Shown here: piece after piece, positions 30,994-44,400 of the stretch
Numbering within the stretch: the stretch's first letter is position 1
Layout: the number at the start of each line of letters is the position of its first letter
Source: Rallus limicola
Taxonomy: Eukaryota > Chordata > Aves > Gruiformes > Rallidae
Length of the DNA: 64,000 nucleotides
Assembly: GCA_022605955.1 (NCBI GenBank)
Contig: JAKCOZ010000009.1
Coordinates: 3,534,001-3,598,000, forward strand
Reading direction: 5' to 3'
Program-made: the position numbers and the translations under genes
The notes under the pieces: model-generated
What the model saw: the letters and a program-made list of their open reading frames with translations, nothing else
Told to the model about the DNA's origin: nothing
Database searches by the model: none

Positions 30994-33900
30994 AGCTAGA
31001 ACTATGCAAACACTATTGGCTGCTGCTTAAAACTAACACCTACCAGACCATTTTGAGTAGATGAGGAGTAGATTTATTGGTTTGTTTTGGGTTTTTTTTT
31101 TTTAACTAAAATGCAGTAAGCCAAAGCTTTGCTGCAGTTGGTCTTACTAGAAACTTAGGTTATTCCTCATCCAGAACCCACTCAAGTGGGTCATAAAATT
31201 ATCTGAGGAATCCTACCATCTCTAGAATACTTCTATCTACCGTGGTGTTATTGCTGAAAGACTGGGACTAGAAGAGGTTGAACGTGATGTCTGGGATGAT
31301 AGAAGAGAAGCAGAACCAAGGAAGGAGTGGGAACGGTTTCTTTTGGATGTAGAATTGAGCTAGCTTCAAGGAATCTTCCTGCTTGTGAAAATGCCTGTCA
31401 CAGACAGGGCTTGAACAGTCACAGGGCTGAGGTCTGGTCCCGGTGGAAGTATTGGAAGTCCTCCCTCTGAATCTGATGGTGGTTTGTCGAACCCGATCTT
31501 GGCTTTCAGGATTAGCTAAAATAGATCCAACTGCAATCTTCAGAGACCTTCAACTTCTTATTCTGGGGGACTGTGGAAAATTCAGGTTTCCTCTAACGTT
31601 ATCCTCATCGTAACTGTGAACATGTTACTACTGCTCCTTATAATTTATTGTCTTTCTGTTCCTGAATGTCTGTGTGATCCAGCTTCTCACCAGCGCCGCC
31701 TTCCAGTGCTTTGTTAGCTTTTATGCACAGGGAATTGTTGCAATGGATAAGTTGACCCCGCTAGTTGGATGAGTAAAAGCCTTCAGAGAACGGCTTTTGC
31801 TTCCTCTAGCTGTTGTTAGGGAGTGCACACACGCATACCTGTATATACATATATATATATACATATATAAAGCGTTTCAATATAAACTCATTTAGCATTA
31901 ATCTTATTTAATTTATATTTTAATCCAGTTGTAAACCAAAGTATTACAGCTTGTGAAATGATGCGTCTTGGAAATAGAGGGACCTCTTTTTGGCTGGAAG
32001 CCATGGAAGCTCTTTGCTGACAAAACCACAGATACCAGTAAGACTTGAGACCTTGAACTGGTGAATCCTCGAGGCTTCCAGCCTTGGGAGGACTGGAGAC
32101 TCACTGGGTGAAGTCTGACGGTGGGGAGGTGGCACAAGTTGGGATTTTCCCTTAGCCAGTATAACTTGGTGTTGGAGGAACTGGCCCAAGAGCAATGCAG
32201 CAGGGTGTCTGATGGAGAAGCGGTGTGTGGATAAAGCTAAGAGGGTGACGTCAGGTAGAGATGTGCCGGGCTCAGCTCTGGGCATCTCTGTGCTGCCTCG
32301 TAGAGTGATCCCGCAGGAAGCTGGGTGGCTGATGGTTTGAATTAGTGCTTTAAGAAGGGGACTTGGAAGGGTTTCTGCTGCTAGAATTTCTCAGCGGAAC
32401 CACTCTGGAGACGCTGCCACCCTGCAGTGCTGCAGGTCATAAAGCCTGGGGCTTCTGCCCCGCCTCCTGCATTTTGGGATGCTTCAAGGAAGCATGAGGA
32501 CTTGCCCACTGGAATGCCTCGAGGAAATTTCCCTGCAAGGGAAAATGAGGCAGGAATTGAGGCGAGGATTTGCTGCGTATGCTGTAACATGGACTAAAGT
32601 GATCCTGGACAGTCCTGTTCCTTATGAATGCAGGGTTTGGGTGAAGTGGTGGTGAACAGGCCTGGGACCGGGGTGTCTCGGTGCAGGCATTGGTTCCACC
32701 GGCATCCCTTTTGGCTTGCTGTGGTATCTGATATGGGCTGGAGCTGAGGGGTGGCAGTTGAGCTGGACCACAGCTGCCCCTAGCCCAGGTGCTCCCGCGC
32801 TTTGTCCTCAGGGCGACAAAAGCAGCACGCTGGGTGATTCGGGGCCTTCTGAAGGCTTGGGAGGGACGGTGTATTTTGTGGTACGTAATGGGTTCGTAGG
32901 GAGACAAGAATGTTCTGGCAAGCACAGAAATGAGGAGGAAACAGGGAATCAGTTGGTAGTCTGGCTCAACCAGGAGCTGGAGAGAGGAAGCCACAAAAAC
33001 AGCCACCAATGTGGTTATTTAGTGTCTTTTTTAATTCTTAGGCTACACTGCTAAGTATTTAGTGGCTAATGTCCAGACTGAGGAAATCAGCCTTTGCTAT
33101 TGACTCAGTCTCGTGGTGTTGGGTTGGTTTGTACCATCTCCTGTGAAGGCTCACAGTCTGCTGCCTAGGAAGAAGCCAACAGCTTCAGAGAGAAAATCTT
33201 GCTGGTTCTTCTGTGCTGGGGAGTAATTGCAAACACTGCAAAAACATTCACCTCCCCGCAGGCTTGGTGGTGGCTGTGTTTCCTCTCACTCTTCTGCTCT
33301 GATGCTTTCCTCAGGTCCCTCGCACTGAGCAGGGTGACATTCCATCTACCTTTGTTAACTGAGTGAGTTCATTTACTAAGTAGCACCAGTGTCAGTATGT
33401 TGTATCCAGTGACTGGCCGGTGGTCTGGTGGTGCCAGGAGCCGGAGGCTGTGGGTGAGGGGGTAGTGAGGGCATGCTGCTGGCTGGCCTTCCCTGCCAGC
33501 AGTTTGTAAGGCTTTGGGACATGGACCAAAAGATGCTTCCTTTTGTTTTCAAGCTGTAATTCCTTCCACAGAAGCACTGAAAAACTTTATTCTTATGTTC
33601 TGTTCAGTTAAATTCCCATCCAGCATCAGTTTGTGATCTGAGCATGACTGCTACAGCCGCGCCGGGTGGGACTCTGGAGGCAATGACAGAAGGTTTAAAG
33701 CCTGAGGCTGCAGGAGGTGATCTCTGTAACATGGTTTTGATGCTCCCGCAGAAGTCAGGTCAGCAGGAGGGACAAGGAAGGGTCTTTGCAGAGCGCTGGT
33801 CCCTGTTGCAGTGTGGTTTGAGCCCCTGGGTGTCGGTGCCTGTGTGCTGGGTGGACTCTGTGAGGTCAGAGGTGCAGATGGGATTATTTTCTGGTGAGAT

Positions 33901-34449
33901 TTTCCTCGTGGCTTCCGCTGGTACGAGCACTTCGGCAGCAAACAAGAGGCTCTGCTGCCTTTGGCATTGGGACACAGTCAGTGCTGAGGCTGCACAGGGG
34001 AGTTCAGGGGTGAGGGGGTTGCATGTCAGGAAGTTGAACGTGTCGAAGGCTTCTTGCGTGTGAGGAGGTCCACCTGCCCAGGGCAGGGCAAGAGCACAGG
34101 CCTGGGGGTTTGGCTGTTAATGTATATGCAGATCCTTGTTTTTGCAGGGTGAGATGGGCCATTTCAGCAGTCTGGGCAAGGAAAGGTGGTAGCGTTTGAA
34201 CCCCGTGTTCTTGCTCCGGGTTTCCACTGAGAACTGCACCAGGTATGTTGATGCTGTCAATGGGGCAAGGGAGAAGTTGCACAGCGTTGCGTTACATTGG
34301 GGGTGTTGGGTGCCCTGTGCTGGATGTGACCCCATAAAATGTGCACCTTTTGAAACAGATAGGGTGGTGCAGCATTCCCCAGAAGCCCTCTTGGCTGTGC
34401 CCATCAAGGCTGCAGGGTGGCGCAGGCTGCTGCCAGCACTATGAGCCTG

Positions 34450-34720
34450 TCGGTGTGTCAGAATCACAGAGTGATTTGGGTTGGAAGTCCCTTCTAGTCC
34501 AACCCCCCTGCCAGAGCAGGATCACCAAGAGTAGGTCACACAGGAATGTATCCAGGTGGGTTTGAATGTCTCCAGAGGAGACTGGCTCATGTACATTTGT
34601 CTTGAAACAGTGACTGGCAAGCTCAGTGTTTCCAATGAGCTGGTGATGACTGTAAGAGGACATTTTCCTGTAAGGTGGAATGAGAAGGGGAATGAGGTGG
34701 TATTTGTGCCCCAGCTCAGA
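34450..34720 (-). mobile_element. CR1 LINE 3' fragment
   Basis: On the + strand reads 'gaatcacagagtgatttggg', 'ttggaagtcccttctagtcc', 'aacccccctgccagagcagg' and 'tttgaatgtctccagagga', the reverse complement of the CR1 3' end. The first 120 bases are clear; the remainder to about 34,720 is more diverged. Confidence 0.75.
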
Positions 34721-35549
34721 CCTTTCAGCCCCAGGGAGCAAGAGCTCCAGGCCTACTGCCTGTCACCCAGGGAAGGAGCACAGGGGGGCACTTCCTTCTT
34801 TGCTACAGAGGAGCTAGTATGTCCCCTGGAAAACCTGCATGGAAGCCCTGCTAGGAAGCCAGTTACAGGCCAGCAGCAGCACACTGAATGGGATAATTCT
34901 TTCCGTTGCCAAAAATAGTGTTAATTCTGATCTGGTGGTGGGGTAGAACAGGTGAAACAACAGCAAAGCAGTGTTGGGATGAGGCGTGTGCATCTGGCAC
35001 GCTGTGGATGCTGTGGGCAGGGAAGTACTGGTTGTAGGACACACGTGTGCTTGGCAACACACAGGAAGCCCTGCAAGTCATGGGAGACTGGGGTGCAAAG
35101 ATGTCCTAAAGCTTTAGAACTGAGTGTCTCCAGCGTTCTCCATCCTGGAGCTGTGAATGGTAGTGAGGGAAAAGGAGTCGGGTGGGCAGTTTGTGTGCGG
35201 ATTTCAGAGGCTCCTGAGGAAGGAACCAAAGGGTGGCAAGTAAAGGCTGTAGAGGGGCAGTACCAGAGGGAGGCCAGAGTGCTGTTACCTGAACATTAGG
35301 CTTTCTGGCATGTAGGAAGCTGTTGAAGACAGCTTGCTTGTTGCTCCTGTTTCAGTACTCTCTCCTTGATCCATGTTGTTTTTTCTGTTTAAACTCAGCA
35401 GCCAAGGGGAGGGCGCAGAGAAGATGGAGCCAAACTCTTCTCAGAGGTGCTCAGTGGAAGGAGCAGCGGTAGGCAGGAGTCAGATTAGGTCTTACAAGCC
35501 GTTCCTTTCACTGGGAGTGCAGACACATGGCATTGGAAGGGCTTGTCCA

Positions 35550-35612
35550 GAGTGGCTGGGAAATCTCCATCCTGGGAGATACTCCAAACTTGACAGGGCG
35601 AGACCCCCACAG
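35550..35612 (+). mobile_element. CR1 fragment (diverged)
   Basis: 'ctccatcctgggagatactc' followed by 'caaacttgacagggcgagacc' resembles the CR1 segment 'ctccatccttggagatattcaaaac...gactggac'. Short and diverged. Confidence 0.45.
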
Positions 35613-38519
35613 AATAAATACTGCCCCACCACGTGCTGCTCCGCAGAGCGCAAAACCAGGAGCAGGGAGTTTTATCCTACCAGTGCATTGCCAGGTAAGA
35701 GATATATATATGTTTGGGGTTCTTTTCCCCATTTGTCAGTGGTTAATCCATGAAATAGCATCTTGCCTGCTACAGTCTGTGGAGAAATCCAGCTGCTCCT
35801 CAAGCGTGAGTGCAGCCTCCCAGGTTCCCGTTTCCATCAGACTACACCAAGCCGTAATTTTTGTTACTTTTTTTTTTTAGTATTATGTAAAAATAGGCAG
35901 CTTTAACAGGCTTCCTAGTTATATCAGTTAAGCTTTTGAAACATATTCAGGTATCTTTTAAATACTGCTGTCTAAGTCCCTTGTTTAATCTGACATACTC
36001 TGATGTACCCTCTTCCTGCGGTTATCCAAGGCAGGACTTTAAAAGAGACAGTGCATTGTTGTTTTGCAGACTGTTACTGTTTTGCTACATTAAGCCTCCT
36101 GCTTCGCTTAGTTTTGGTAGCTGTACTTAACTCCTTCCCCCTCAGCTCTCTGCTTAAACCTCTTCGTTATTGTTATGCATATTTATTTAAACCTCCCCAT
36201 TACCTTTGCGGTCAGACCCAATACCATTGGCTACACAACTGTGAAACTAATTAGAAATGAAAAATTAAGCTAGATTGGGTTTACTACTGGTTGTAAAATA
36301 GCAGCATAAGAGAAGAAAAGTAGAACTGAAGTTACTCGGTCTGGGGAGGGGGAAGGAACTGAAGAACTACAGCTGAGGAACTTCCTAGAAGCAATGTTTG
36401 AACCTGGTGATGTTGTTACTTCACTGGTTCTTCCCCACTGGGCGAGTTTAAAAGCTGTGCCTGGAGACCGAGGGGCATGTCCAGAGGCCACTTGCTCACC
36501 CACGTGTCTGAGGGCATTGGTTTGGCACGGGACGTGTGCGCCGGTGGTGCTATTTTATTTGAGTTTGTGTGTGGGAGTGAACTCTACAGATTACTGTGAA
36601 GCTTTTATTTAACATGTCAGTGGTAGAATTAACACGGGCAAGGAGGCAGCGGCTGCAGGTTACCCCAACAGAAAGGGGACAGTGCAGTTCTCCCCAGGAC
36701 AGCTTCAATTTCAGCCCTTGCCTGTGGGGTGCTTTTCGGGTGAATCGGTCCCGCGTTTGCTCCAGCAAACCCTGGGGACAGGGATGGAGGTGTTGGTGCA
36801 GGCTGTCGTGGGTATGTGTGGTTACAGGTTGAGGGAATGGTTTTGTGGGCATGCAGGGACTTTGCTCAAGCATTTTGGAGGTTTCCAGAGTCAGGGTTAT
36901 GCTGTTGGGGTGCAGGTGAATAGAGAACAGAATGTTGTTATCCCCTTGGCTTAAGGCCAATTCCCTTTTGCTCCAGTAAAGCACTTGCCTGGGCAGAAAG
37001 CTGGCGTGCAACAGACTCCAGGGTTACGTTGTCACAGGGTGAAGTGACTGCAAGAAGTATCTGGAAGCAAAGGAGGAACAGTGTCACGCAGGCAGCATGT
37101 GTTTCACTTTACATGTGTGTTCGCACACGTAAAGCCCCAGGAGCGCAAAGGGAATCCTTGGTGGCCAAACAGGGACTCTTCTGAATACACTCTTTTAAGA
37201 GCTGAGTTTGGAAGAGAACACCACGTGGCTGTGGGTCCTTCTGGTAGCACAGCCCTCCCTGTGTGCCCCATGCTTAGAGGGAGAGCTAGCGAAGGCTGAG
37301 AGAAGGCTGTGTCCGAGAAGCCAGAGCAAGCTGGCAGCAACGACAGCAAGCTGCTTGTGCCGTGTCTGTCTGAGAACAGGAAGGCAGTTGGTCCCCGAGC
37401 CGCCTACCACTCGGGCATGAGCTGAAGCTCTGGGGAGCGCCAGCCTGGCTGCTCCGAGGCTGCCCTCTGCCCACTCCCTTTCCTCAGTGTCACCCCCTCT
37501 TTCCCACACAGCACTGTGAACGTGACACCGGTGACTCTTAACCTTCCCGAACTGCTCAGAGTGCGAAGCGCCATCCTCACACAGTCACATGGTGACGCTG
37601 TGGTGGACGAGCCCAGTTCAGCCAAAACGCTAACTCCCATGTGGGGACACTGCTGGGCCAGCACGTCCTTGTGGGAGCTGACAACGTAAGTGGCTTTGTG
37701 TAGCATTTTGCTAGGCAAATTTGATTTTGCAATGAGGTAAACTGACAATCAATTTCTAAACTAGAAAAGCCTTGCAGAGGGAATAGGCAGGTGTGTCTTC
37801 AACAACCAGATTTACCTGGGATAACTTTCCATAAAGAGCACAGGAGTTTGGGCTTTTTTTCCTTTGCTTTTGTTTTTTTGAGGAATCACTCCAGAAACTG
37901 AGTCGTGTTACACAGCAGCAGACTCACAGGACAGTAACTACCTCTCTCTCTCAGAGTGCTGAGGTTACCATGCTACACACTCTTAACCAGCAAAGCTTTC
38001 ACTTCCAACAGGTTTGTTTTCCTTACCTCCCGTCTTTCAGCAACGCAGGTCTGCTCTGCAAAGCGACTCTAGGAAAATGGCATCTGGCCAGAGCTGGGGG
38101 GAAGCATTTCGGGGTGCGTCGTCCCGCTTTGCCGCCACTTTCTCGCCGTGACCGGCGCAGGTTCGCTCTGGGGCCGCAAACGCTCAGGGTGGATGCGTTA
38201 CTTCATGTATTCTGCCAAGGGCCACTGCCCAAGCCACCACCTGAGCTTCCTGTGCTGGGAAAGTAGTTAATGGTGTGGAAGGTAAGAGGAGAACCCATCT
38301 CCCTCCCGCTTCCAAGGTGGCAGGAGGAAAAGAATAAATAACAAGCAATAAAATACAAGAACACTTTTCTATGTTGGTCATTCGTCAGCAGATCTGACTC
38401 TGCCAATTTCTATACATACACACAGACGGAGAGCAGATCTCTCATGTGAAAAGGTGCCATTTTCTTCTTATAAACAGAGTCCCTTTCCAAACTAGAACAG
38501 CACTTTAAATAAGCTCCTC

Positions 38520-38577
38520 TTGAAAAAGAAAAAAGAAAAAAAAAAAAAAAAGAAAAAAGAAAAACAATAAAAAAGAT
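38520..38577. repeat. A-rich simple repeat
   Basis: Long run of A interrupted by single G residues (AAAAAG-type). Could be an old poly-A tail or a simple repeat. Confidence 0.7.
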
Positions 38578-40936
38578 AAACCCCTTTACTGAAGAAATGC
38601 ACTTTAAATCCTAAGACGCATCTGGCTGTTCCTGGCTCCTGACCCGGCTGTACAGGCAGGCGGCTACTCCTCAGCCAGAGCCGAGGAGGGAGCGACGCTG
38701 CCAGACGCTCCGCAGCAATACCTCCCGCAGCCCTCCCGGCCTGGCGCTGCCCCGCCGACACTACTACGCCCAGGAGTTGCCACCGCAGCCACAAACCTGG
38801 CCGTGGCTCAGCCGTGCCGTAGCACTAGCAGGGCCGGCACCCGTCGGCCTGTTAGAAGACTTTTGTAATCAGTCAAAAACAAACAACAGAACCACCCCCT
38901 CCCCACCCCCCCAAAAATCCCCACCCTTGCCTGTAAAGAATATTTAAGCCCCGCTTCCAATAGGTCAGAAGTTACACCCAGTTACAACACAGCAGACAGC
39001 CCGACTTGGGGCACAGGGCCCAGCTAAGTCAAAGGAGCAAAGCCACAACAGAAGTCGTTGCTGGGGTTGTGGGGTCTCTTCTGTAACCCAGAGGTGGGGC
39101 AGTTCAGTATTTTTAAGTTTTGGGTTTAGTTTTTGTTTTTAAATCCAGATTTGTCTGTCCCACGTGGATTCTGCTCTGAGCTGGTTTGCAGAGTAACCCT
39201 TTGTAAGGAAAACTGTGCTGTCACCCTCAACCATTGACCTAGAAAATCGGACTCCTAAGGACAGGTGTCCTAATGCTCAAGACTTACTTTCACAGTTACA
39301 GAAATTTCCTGCTGTACTCCTTATTTTTTGGTTTTATGTTTGGTTGCAGTCCTCATTTCAAGGGAAAAAAAACAAAGTCAGTCTTCGCACTAGCCTGCGG
39401 TAGGTGACAGTGCGAGCCTGCTGTGTGTAACTTGCGGATACCAGACTGTTCTTCAACAAATTTACAAGCTGTTCCCCAGCTGGTTCTCTGCTGTGGCTTT
39501 TCCTTGTCTTTGTCCTCCTCCAGTGGGAGCCAGCAAGCAGAAGCTCTTCAGAGGGGCATCCAAGGCTGGCCCGTGCTGCTGGAAGGGGGCAGGCAAGGCA
39601 GGGGGTGGGAGGCAGCTAGAGAACCAGCCTTGGGCAGGGGGGAATAAAGCCGAGGTAGAGGGGACTGTACACTTGCATTGAAAGCAGTTTAGCAAGAAGC
39701 GCTCTCCTTGGACAGCTTTAAGAACAATGTGAATGAAAACTTAGCAACTTGGGTAGGAATCTTTGAAAATTCTATCAATGTATACTTGAAACTGTTTGTA
39801 TTAAATCCCCAACAAAGCGCATTTCCTTCTTTCTTTTAACACTGTGTAAAAGAACATTATGCATGTGAGTGGTTTGAGAATTAAATGGTTTAATACTCAG
39901 CTCCTTGTCTGTGTTGTGTAGCTGACTGGTCTGAGGCGATGCCGAGTTTCTCTCTGCCGCCTGCTTGGGATGAGCCATGGTGTGAGAGCCCAGGCCCCAC
40001 CAGCTGCTCTTCCTGCCACCCTCAGGGATTTTGGTCCATGGGGTTTGGTTTTTAAACTTTGTCTCACCGCATCTGCAGGCTCAGCCCTTTCTGCTCCCAC
40101 CGGCTGGGAAAGCACCGCACACCGCGGCTGCCGGCCAAGCGCCCTACTCCCTGACTCTTGGTGAATTCCAAAGCGTTCCCCCCTTTTCCTCCAGGGCCCC
40201 AGAGCTTCTGCCTCACACACATAGCTGCTTTCTGAGGTAAAGCGCAAAACAGGGGAGCGCATTACAGGTGTCTGCCGTGTGCAGGGGATCCATGGCTGTC
40301 ACCCCACAATATGGCAGAGGAGGCAACTCCCCATGTCCAGATGCTCCTACCTTCCTACCAGGGAGCAGGGGAGTCCTGCAAAGCTTCCAACTGCTTCCAA
40401 AACGAGAGGCAGTGACTGCTTCAGCATCCTCCAGTGGCGCAGCCACCTTGGGCAGGCCAGAAGTTGGGTCACCACGCAGCACAGCAGCAGTGGGCCAGGG
40501 TCCCTCAGCTCTAGAAGGCAACTTGCAGGTGAAATAATCAGATTATTTATTATCCCTTGGGATATCAGTTACCTTACCTGGGCATTGTCATGGCTCTGAT
40601 GCCCCTACTCGTAGCACAGAGCTAGTGCAGAGCTTACTACTCGGAGTAATTTACTTGGGCTTTCCCTAGTGACCACTTAGCACACGGACACGCCAGAGCT
40701 GCTGGCAAGCAGAGTGCTGGTGGCTCTTTGTTCTGCACAGAGCCATGTAAGGGTGTTTCCAGCCCTGCTGGCACAAGCCATGTGGTTGCTGATGATCTAC
40801 TGACCTGTCCAGCGTGGGCCTGTTCCACTGGGACTGGGGCATGCAGGGGAAAAGGGATGTTAGTGTAGGTGTAGGACGTGTCTTGCCGAAAGCCGGCGGC
40901 TCAGAGATCAGTTTGTTACACACGGATCTATAGGTT

Positions 40937-40942
40937 TTTAAT
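40937..40942 (-). terminator. Candidate SERPINC1 polyadenylation signal
   Basis: ATTAAA on the minus strand ('ggtacattaaaaacc'), about 315 bases after the SERPINC1 stop. No closer canonical AATAAA was found on this strand, so the assignment is tentative. Confidence 0.3.
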
Positions 40943-41254
40943 GTACCAGGGGCTCTGAGTTACAGTTGGAGGGTTGGACATAAGAACAACAGCAATGCTG
41001 GGGGCAGGTTTGGGTGCCAGGGAAGTACTGGTGCCAGAAAAAACCCAAGTTTCCCTTTGTACAATGGAGGTGAGGTGCCCTTGGAGCCCCTGCAGAAAAG
41101 CAGCGGTAACAGCCTGGCTGGATAGGGTCCTGTCTGGGGATTTGCACCAAGCAGTAAGCCCAACTGCCCCAGGAGCGGCCCGGGCTCTGCAGAGATACAC
41201 TACCGCCCCTTGTCCGGAGGTGGAGAAGGGAGAAGCGAGGCACTGACAGTCCCT

Positions 41255-41428
41255 TTAGGAGCAAGGATCAGCTATTCTGCCCATGAAGATAATGGTGTTG
41301 AGGGCAGCTTCCCGGATGAAAAGCAGGAAGGGCTTGTTGGCATTGAAGATTCTTCTGTTCATGGAGAAGGAACGGCCGGAGACGATGACAGCTGTAGCAG
41401 CTGATGCCTCACTGCCTTCTTCGTTCAC
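41255..41428 (-). CDS. SERPINC1: SERPINC1 last coding exon (reactive loop)
   Basis: Acceptor 'tttcggtcggtag'. Encodes [21 protein letters not shown] through GRIADPCS, stop TAA at 41,257-41,255. Carries hinge, P1 Arg, P1' Ser and the final disulfide Cys. Confidence 0.95.
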   Translation of the reverse strand: MNEEGSEASAATAVIVSGRSFSMNRRIFNANKPFLLFIREAALNTIIFMGRIADPCS

Positions 41429-44400
41429 CTACCGACCGAAAGAGAAGATGGGATTAAGGTATGGGTGTTGCACAGCACGCAGAGGGCTCTCCCACTGATG
41501 CCCAAAGCCCTAGGTCATCAAGGAAGTGAACACCACGGGCTCAGAGATGTTTTTTCTTTTAAAGCTTCACATTTTTTCACAGCAAAGAGGAAGATACCTC
41601 CTGGGACAAAACAAGGCTTACCTCAAGGAAGGCTTTGTGGAAAGCATCAGATACGTACAGGTCCGTACGGCCCTCTGCAACGATACCTGAAACACAGAGC
41701 AACAAAGTGGAGAGTTAAAAACATGCTTTCTGACAGCCACTCAAGAACTCCTTCCTGGCCGGCGCTCAAGCAGAAGGTACGTCTGCACTGTGGCAAGAAC
41801 ATCCCCCACCAGCTGCCAGCTCCCATGCCCTGACCAGCTCCCTTACTCTGAATGCAGAGCAGGGCTGCATGTCCATGATGGGGCTGACTGCAGAGCCCAT
41901 CACTGACCACAGCAACATCCAAGTACTTTCATGTGTTTCCTCCCACCTCCAGCCTGTACCACCCCATCTCCACATCTGACCTGGGAGTCTGGCATTTTCT
42001 GGACTGAAGAGATCTTCCAGCCCCATTTTTCTCAGCTTCTCCTTGACACTGAAGCTGTCCTCAATACGGAAACGAGGGAGGTAGACAGAGAGAGAGACCT
42101 CCATCATGGAGTCTATCCACTCCTGCAGCTTCTCTGATGTCAGGTTTTGCTCCACCTCCACCAGTGATGTCCCAGCACTGGGCAGGACCAGCACCATGGT
42201 GATATCGTCCCCTTTGTAAGGCAGTTCCAGCACCTGGACTTTGTCCTGGGGGACGGACACGTGGTGGAATTTGGACTCTTGGTACATAACTGGGACTTTG
42301 CAGGTCTCGCCATTGGCCTTGTGAAATAAATCCAGTTTTGTGTTTGGAGCTGGGAACTGTGATTTCCAGTGCCCCTAAAAAGGAGAAGGGGAAGAACAGA
42401 GACAGCCATGAGCACCATATTTTCCCCAGGGAAATGGGCTGCTCCCCCAGCCTTGTTAACACCATACCTTAAAATAAATGGTGTTGACCAGGACCAGGAC
42501 AGTGAGATCATCAATGCCTCCTTCTGGGATCACTTCTGTAATGCGCTTCTCTGTCTTATTAGCCACCCACTCATTAATGATCTGCCTGGAAAATTCTGGC
42601 TTTTCCTGAAGGAAGAGACCCAAAAAAAGGAAAAGGTCAAGTTGAGGCTTTTAAACCCCTGTTCCACGGGGGACAGATCATCAGGGTGCATGCTTGGGAG
42701 GACACAGCTCCCAGCATCATGCTGGGACGTTGAGGAAGGAGCAGTGGGAAAGTGACTGTGGTTAGGGTGAACTGGGGCAAGAGAGGCTGCATCCCATACT
42801 CCCTCCTGCCTCCACTGATGTCCCACATGCCCAGAGCAGGGCACTCCCTGTGGCAAAAGACAGGGACATGGCAAAAGAAGCAGCATGAGGGGGAGGAAAC
42901 AAACTTAAAAAAAGAAGAATCTCAAGGAGTTCAAACTCACTTTGAAGTTCAAGGGCCAGAGTTTTGCTCCATAAACTATTTCACTGATGTTCTGATAAGT
43001 CTCATTAAAGACCAGAGATTTCTCCCCAAAGAGGCGGTTGGCTGATACCAGCTCTGAGGATTTATTTGCTTTCCTGTAAAGCCGGCAGTTCAGCTTGGCA
43101 AAGAAGAAGTGGATCTGGTCAGATGTCTTCTCCGAAATGGTGTCAAAGCAAAATACCTGGAGGAGGCAAAGAGCAAGAAGGAATCCCTGAGCAGGTTCCT
43201 GTTCTCTCACAATTCCCAGGACCCACAGCAAGTTCCCCGGAAAGGAAGGAAGGAGTCAAGACTATGGAGATGCAGGTCGCTGCTCCGCTCTGCACAGCCC
43301 AGGCTGTGTGGGTGATGGAAAGTGACCCAAACATTGCAGGATCTGTGAGGACAGCGGCAGTGGAGACAAGTGGAGCAGTCGCAGGCAGAAAGGCCCCTTT
43401 GGGCTGTCTCCCATCTGTGAGCAAAGTATGGGCAGTACCAAGCCTGACATGCCAAGACGAGCGCCCTCACAGTCAAGTGGGTCCGACCATGAGACAAGCA
43501 CTTGGACACACAGGGAGTTAATAGGTCTCATGGAAAAGCCTGTCCTCAGGACCACCTCTCAGTCCAGGACCAGAGCTCTCCTGTTACAAGCCACAGCTGG
43601 AGGAAGAAGCTCCCTGCTTGCAGGCTGCCATGCTCAGTCCTTTCTGTGCTGCTGCAGCACTGCCCAACGCAAGAGACAGAAGCTGTTCAGTCCTGGCTGA
43701 GTGCTCAAACTGCTCTTAGCTTACTACAAGGAGGCCCTCGAGAAGCAACTCCTGTTCCTGTGCTCTCGTGGGAGCCCTGGGAGCCAGGTGGACTGCAGGG
43801 TGTCCCACATGTCTGATTTGTGCCCTGAGAGGCAGAATGTGAAAAATAACTTTTTCCCAACATGACTCAGTACCACAGCTTTTCCTGCTTTTTGCAGGAG
43901 AAAGGGCTTAGCTACCTGCTCAGCTATGTGCCTGCCCAGTCTGCACATAACAAACTATTCCCATTCCTGCTCCCCGTCTCCCAAAGGGTCTTCCTTTCCT
44001 CCAGATGGGGCCTAACCTCTCACACCCAAGAAATCCACCCTGATCCAAACAGGGAGTCAGATGAAAGAGCTAGGATTAAAACAAATCCAAGATAAGCAGC
44101 CCACATACATTCTTCCCAAGGGATTCTATAAATAAAGGTTTCCCATCCCAAGCTAGGGAGCCATCCTGACCCAGAGAGCCCTTTAGCAGTAGTTGGCCAC
44201 TGTCACCTCTTCCATCTTTCAGACCCCAGTGACAAGTACAGAAAAGAGCTGAGGAAATGTCACTGACCTCCATGAGCTGCTGGAGGGTGCTACCACAAGC
44301 TCCAAGCTTGGTCATGGCGAAGGCTGTAGAAATGCTGAGGGGTGACATGAAGATGTTATCCCCATTGTCCTTGGAATCAGCCAGGTACTTGTAGAAGACA

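Larger units (their letters stand above)
25633..31010 (+). other. Probable ZBTB37 3' UTR
   Basis: Follows the ZBTB37 stop without any other gene. It contains a CA repeat (25,810-25,837), a SINE remnant near 27,255-27,420, an AT-rich block at 28,070-28,125, T-rich sequence at 28,500-28,600 and a canonical AATAAA at 30,988-30,993. The true end could be earlier (AATAAA near 30,185) or much later. Confidence 0.4.
31011..40920. other. Sequence between ZBTB37 and SERPINC1, no gene recognised
   Basis: Only short open frames without splice or family support. Contains CR1 remnants near 34,450-34,720 and 35,550-35,612, a TA-rich tract at 31,845-31,868, an A-rich run at 38,520-38,577 and a CpG-rich patch at 38,600-38,850. 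Part could be extended ZBTB37 3' UTR. Confidence 0.45.

Noticed and set aside
31226..31363. 45-codon charged open frame on the + strand (RLGLEEVERDVWDDRREAEP)
   Set aside because: No ATG, no splice sites and no recognised family; likely chance.
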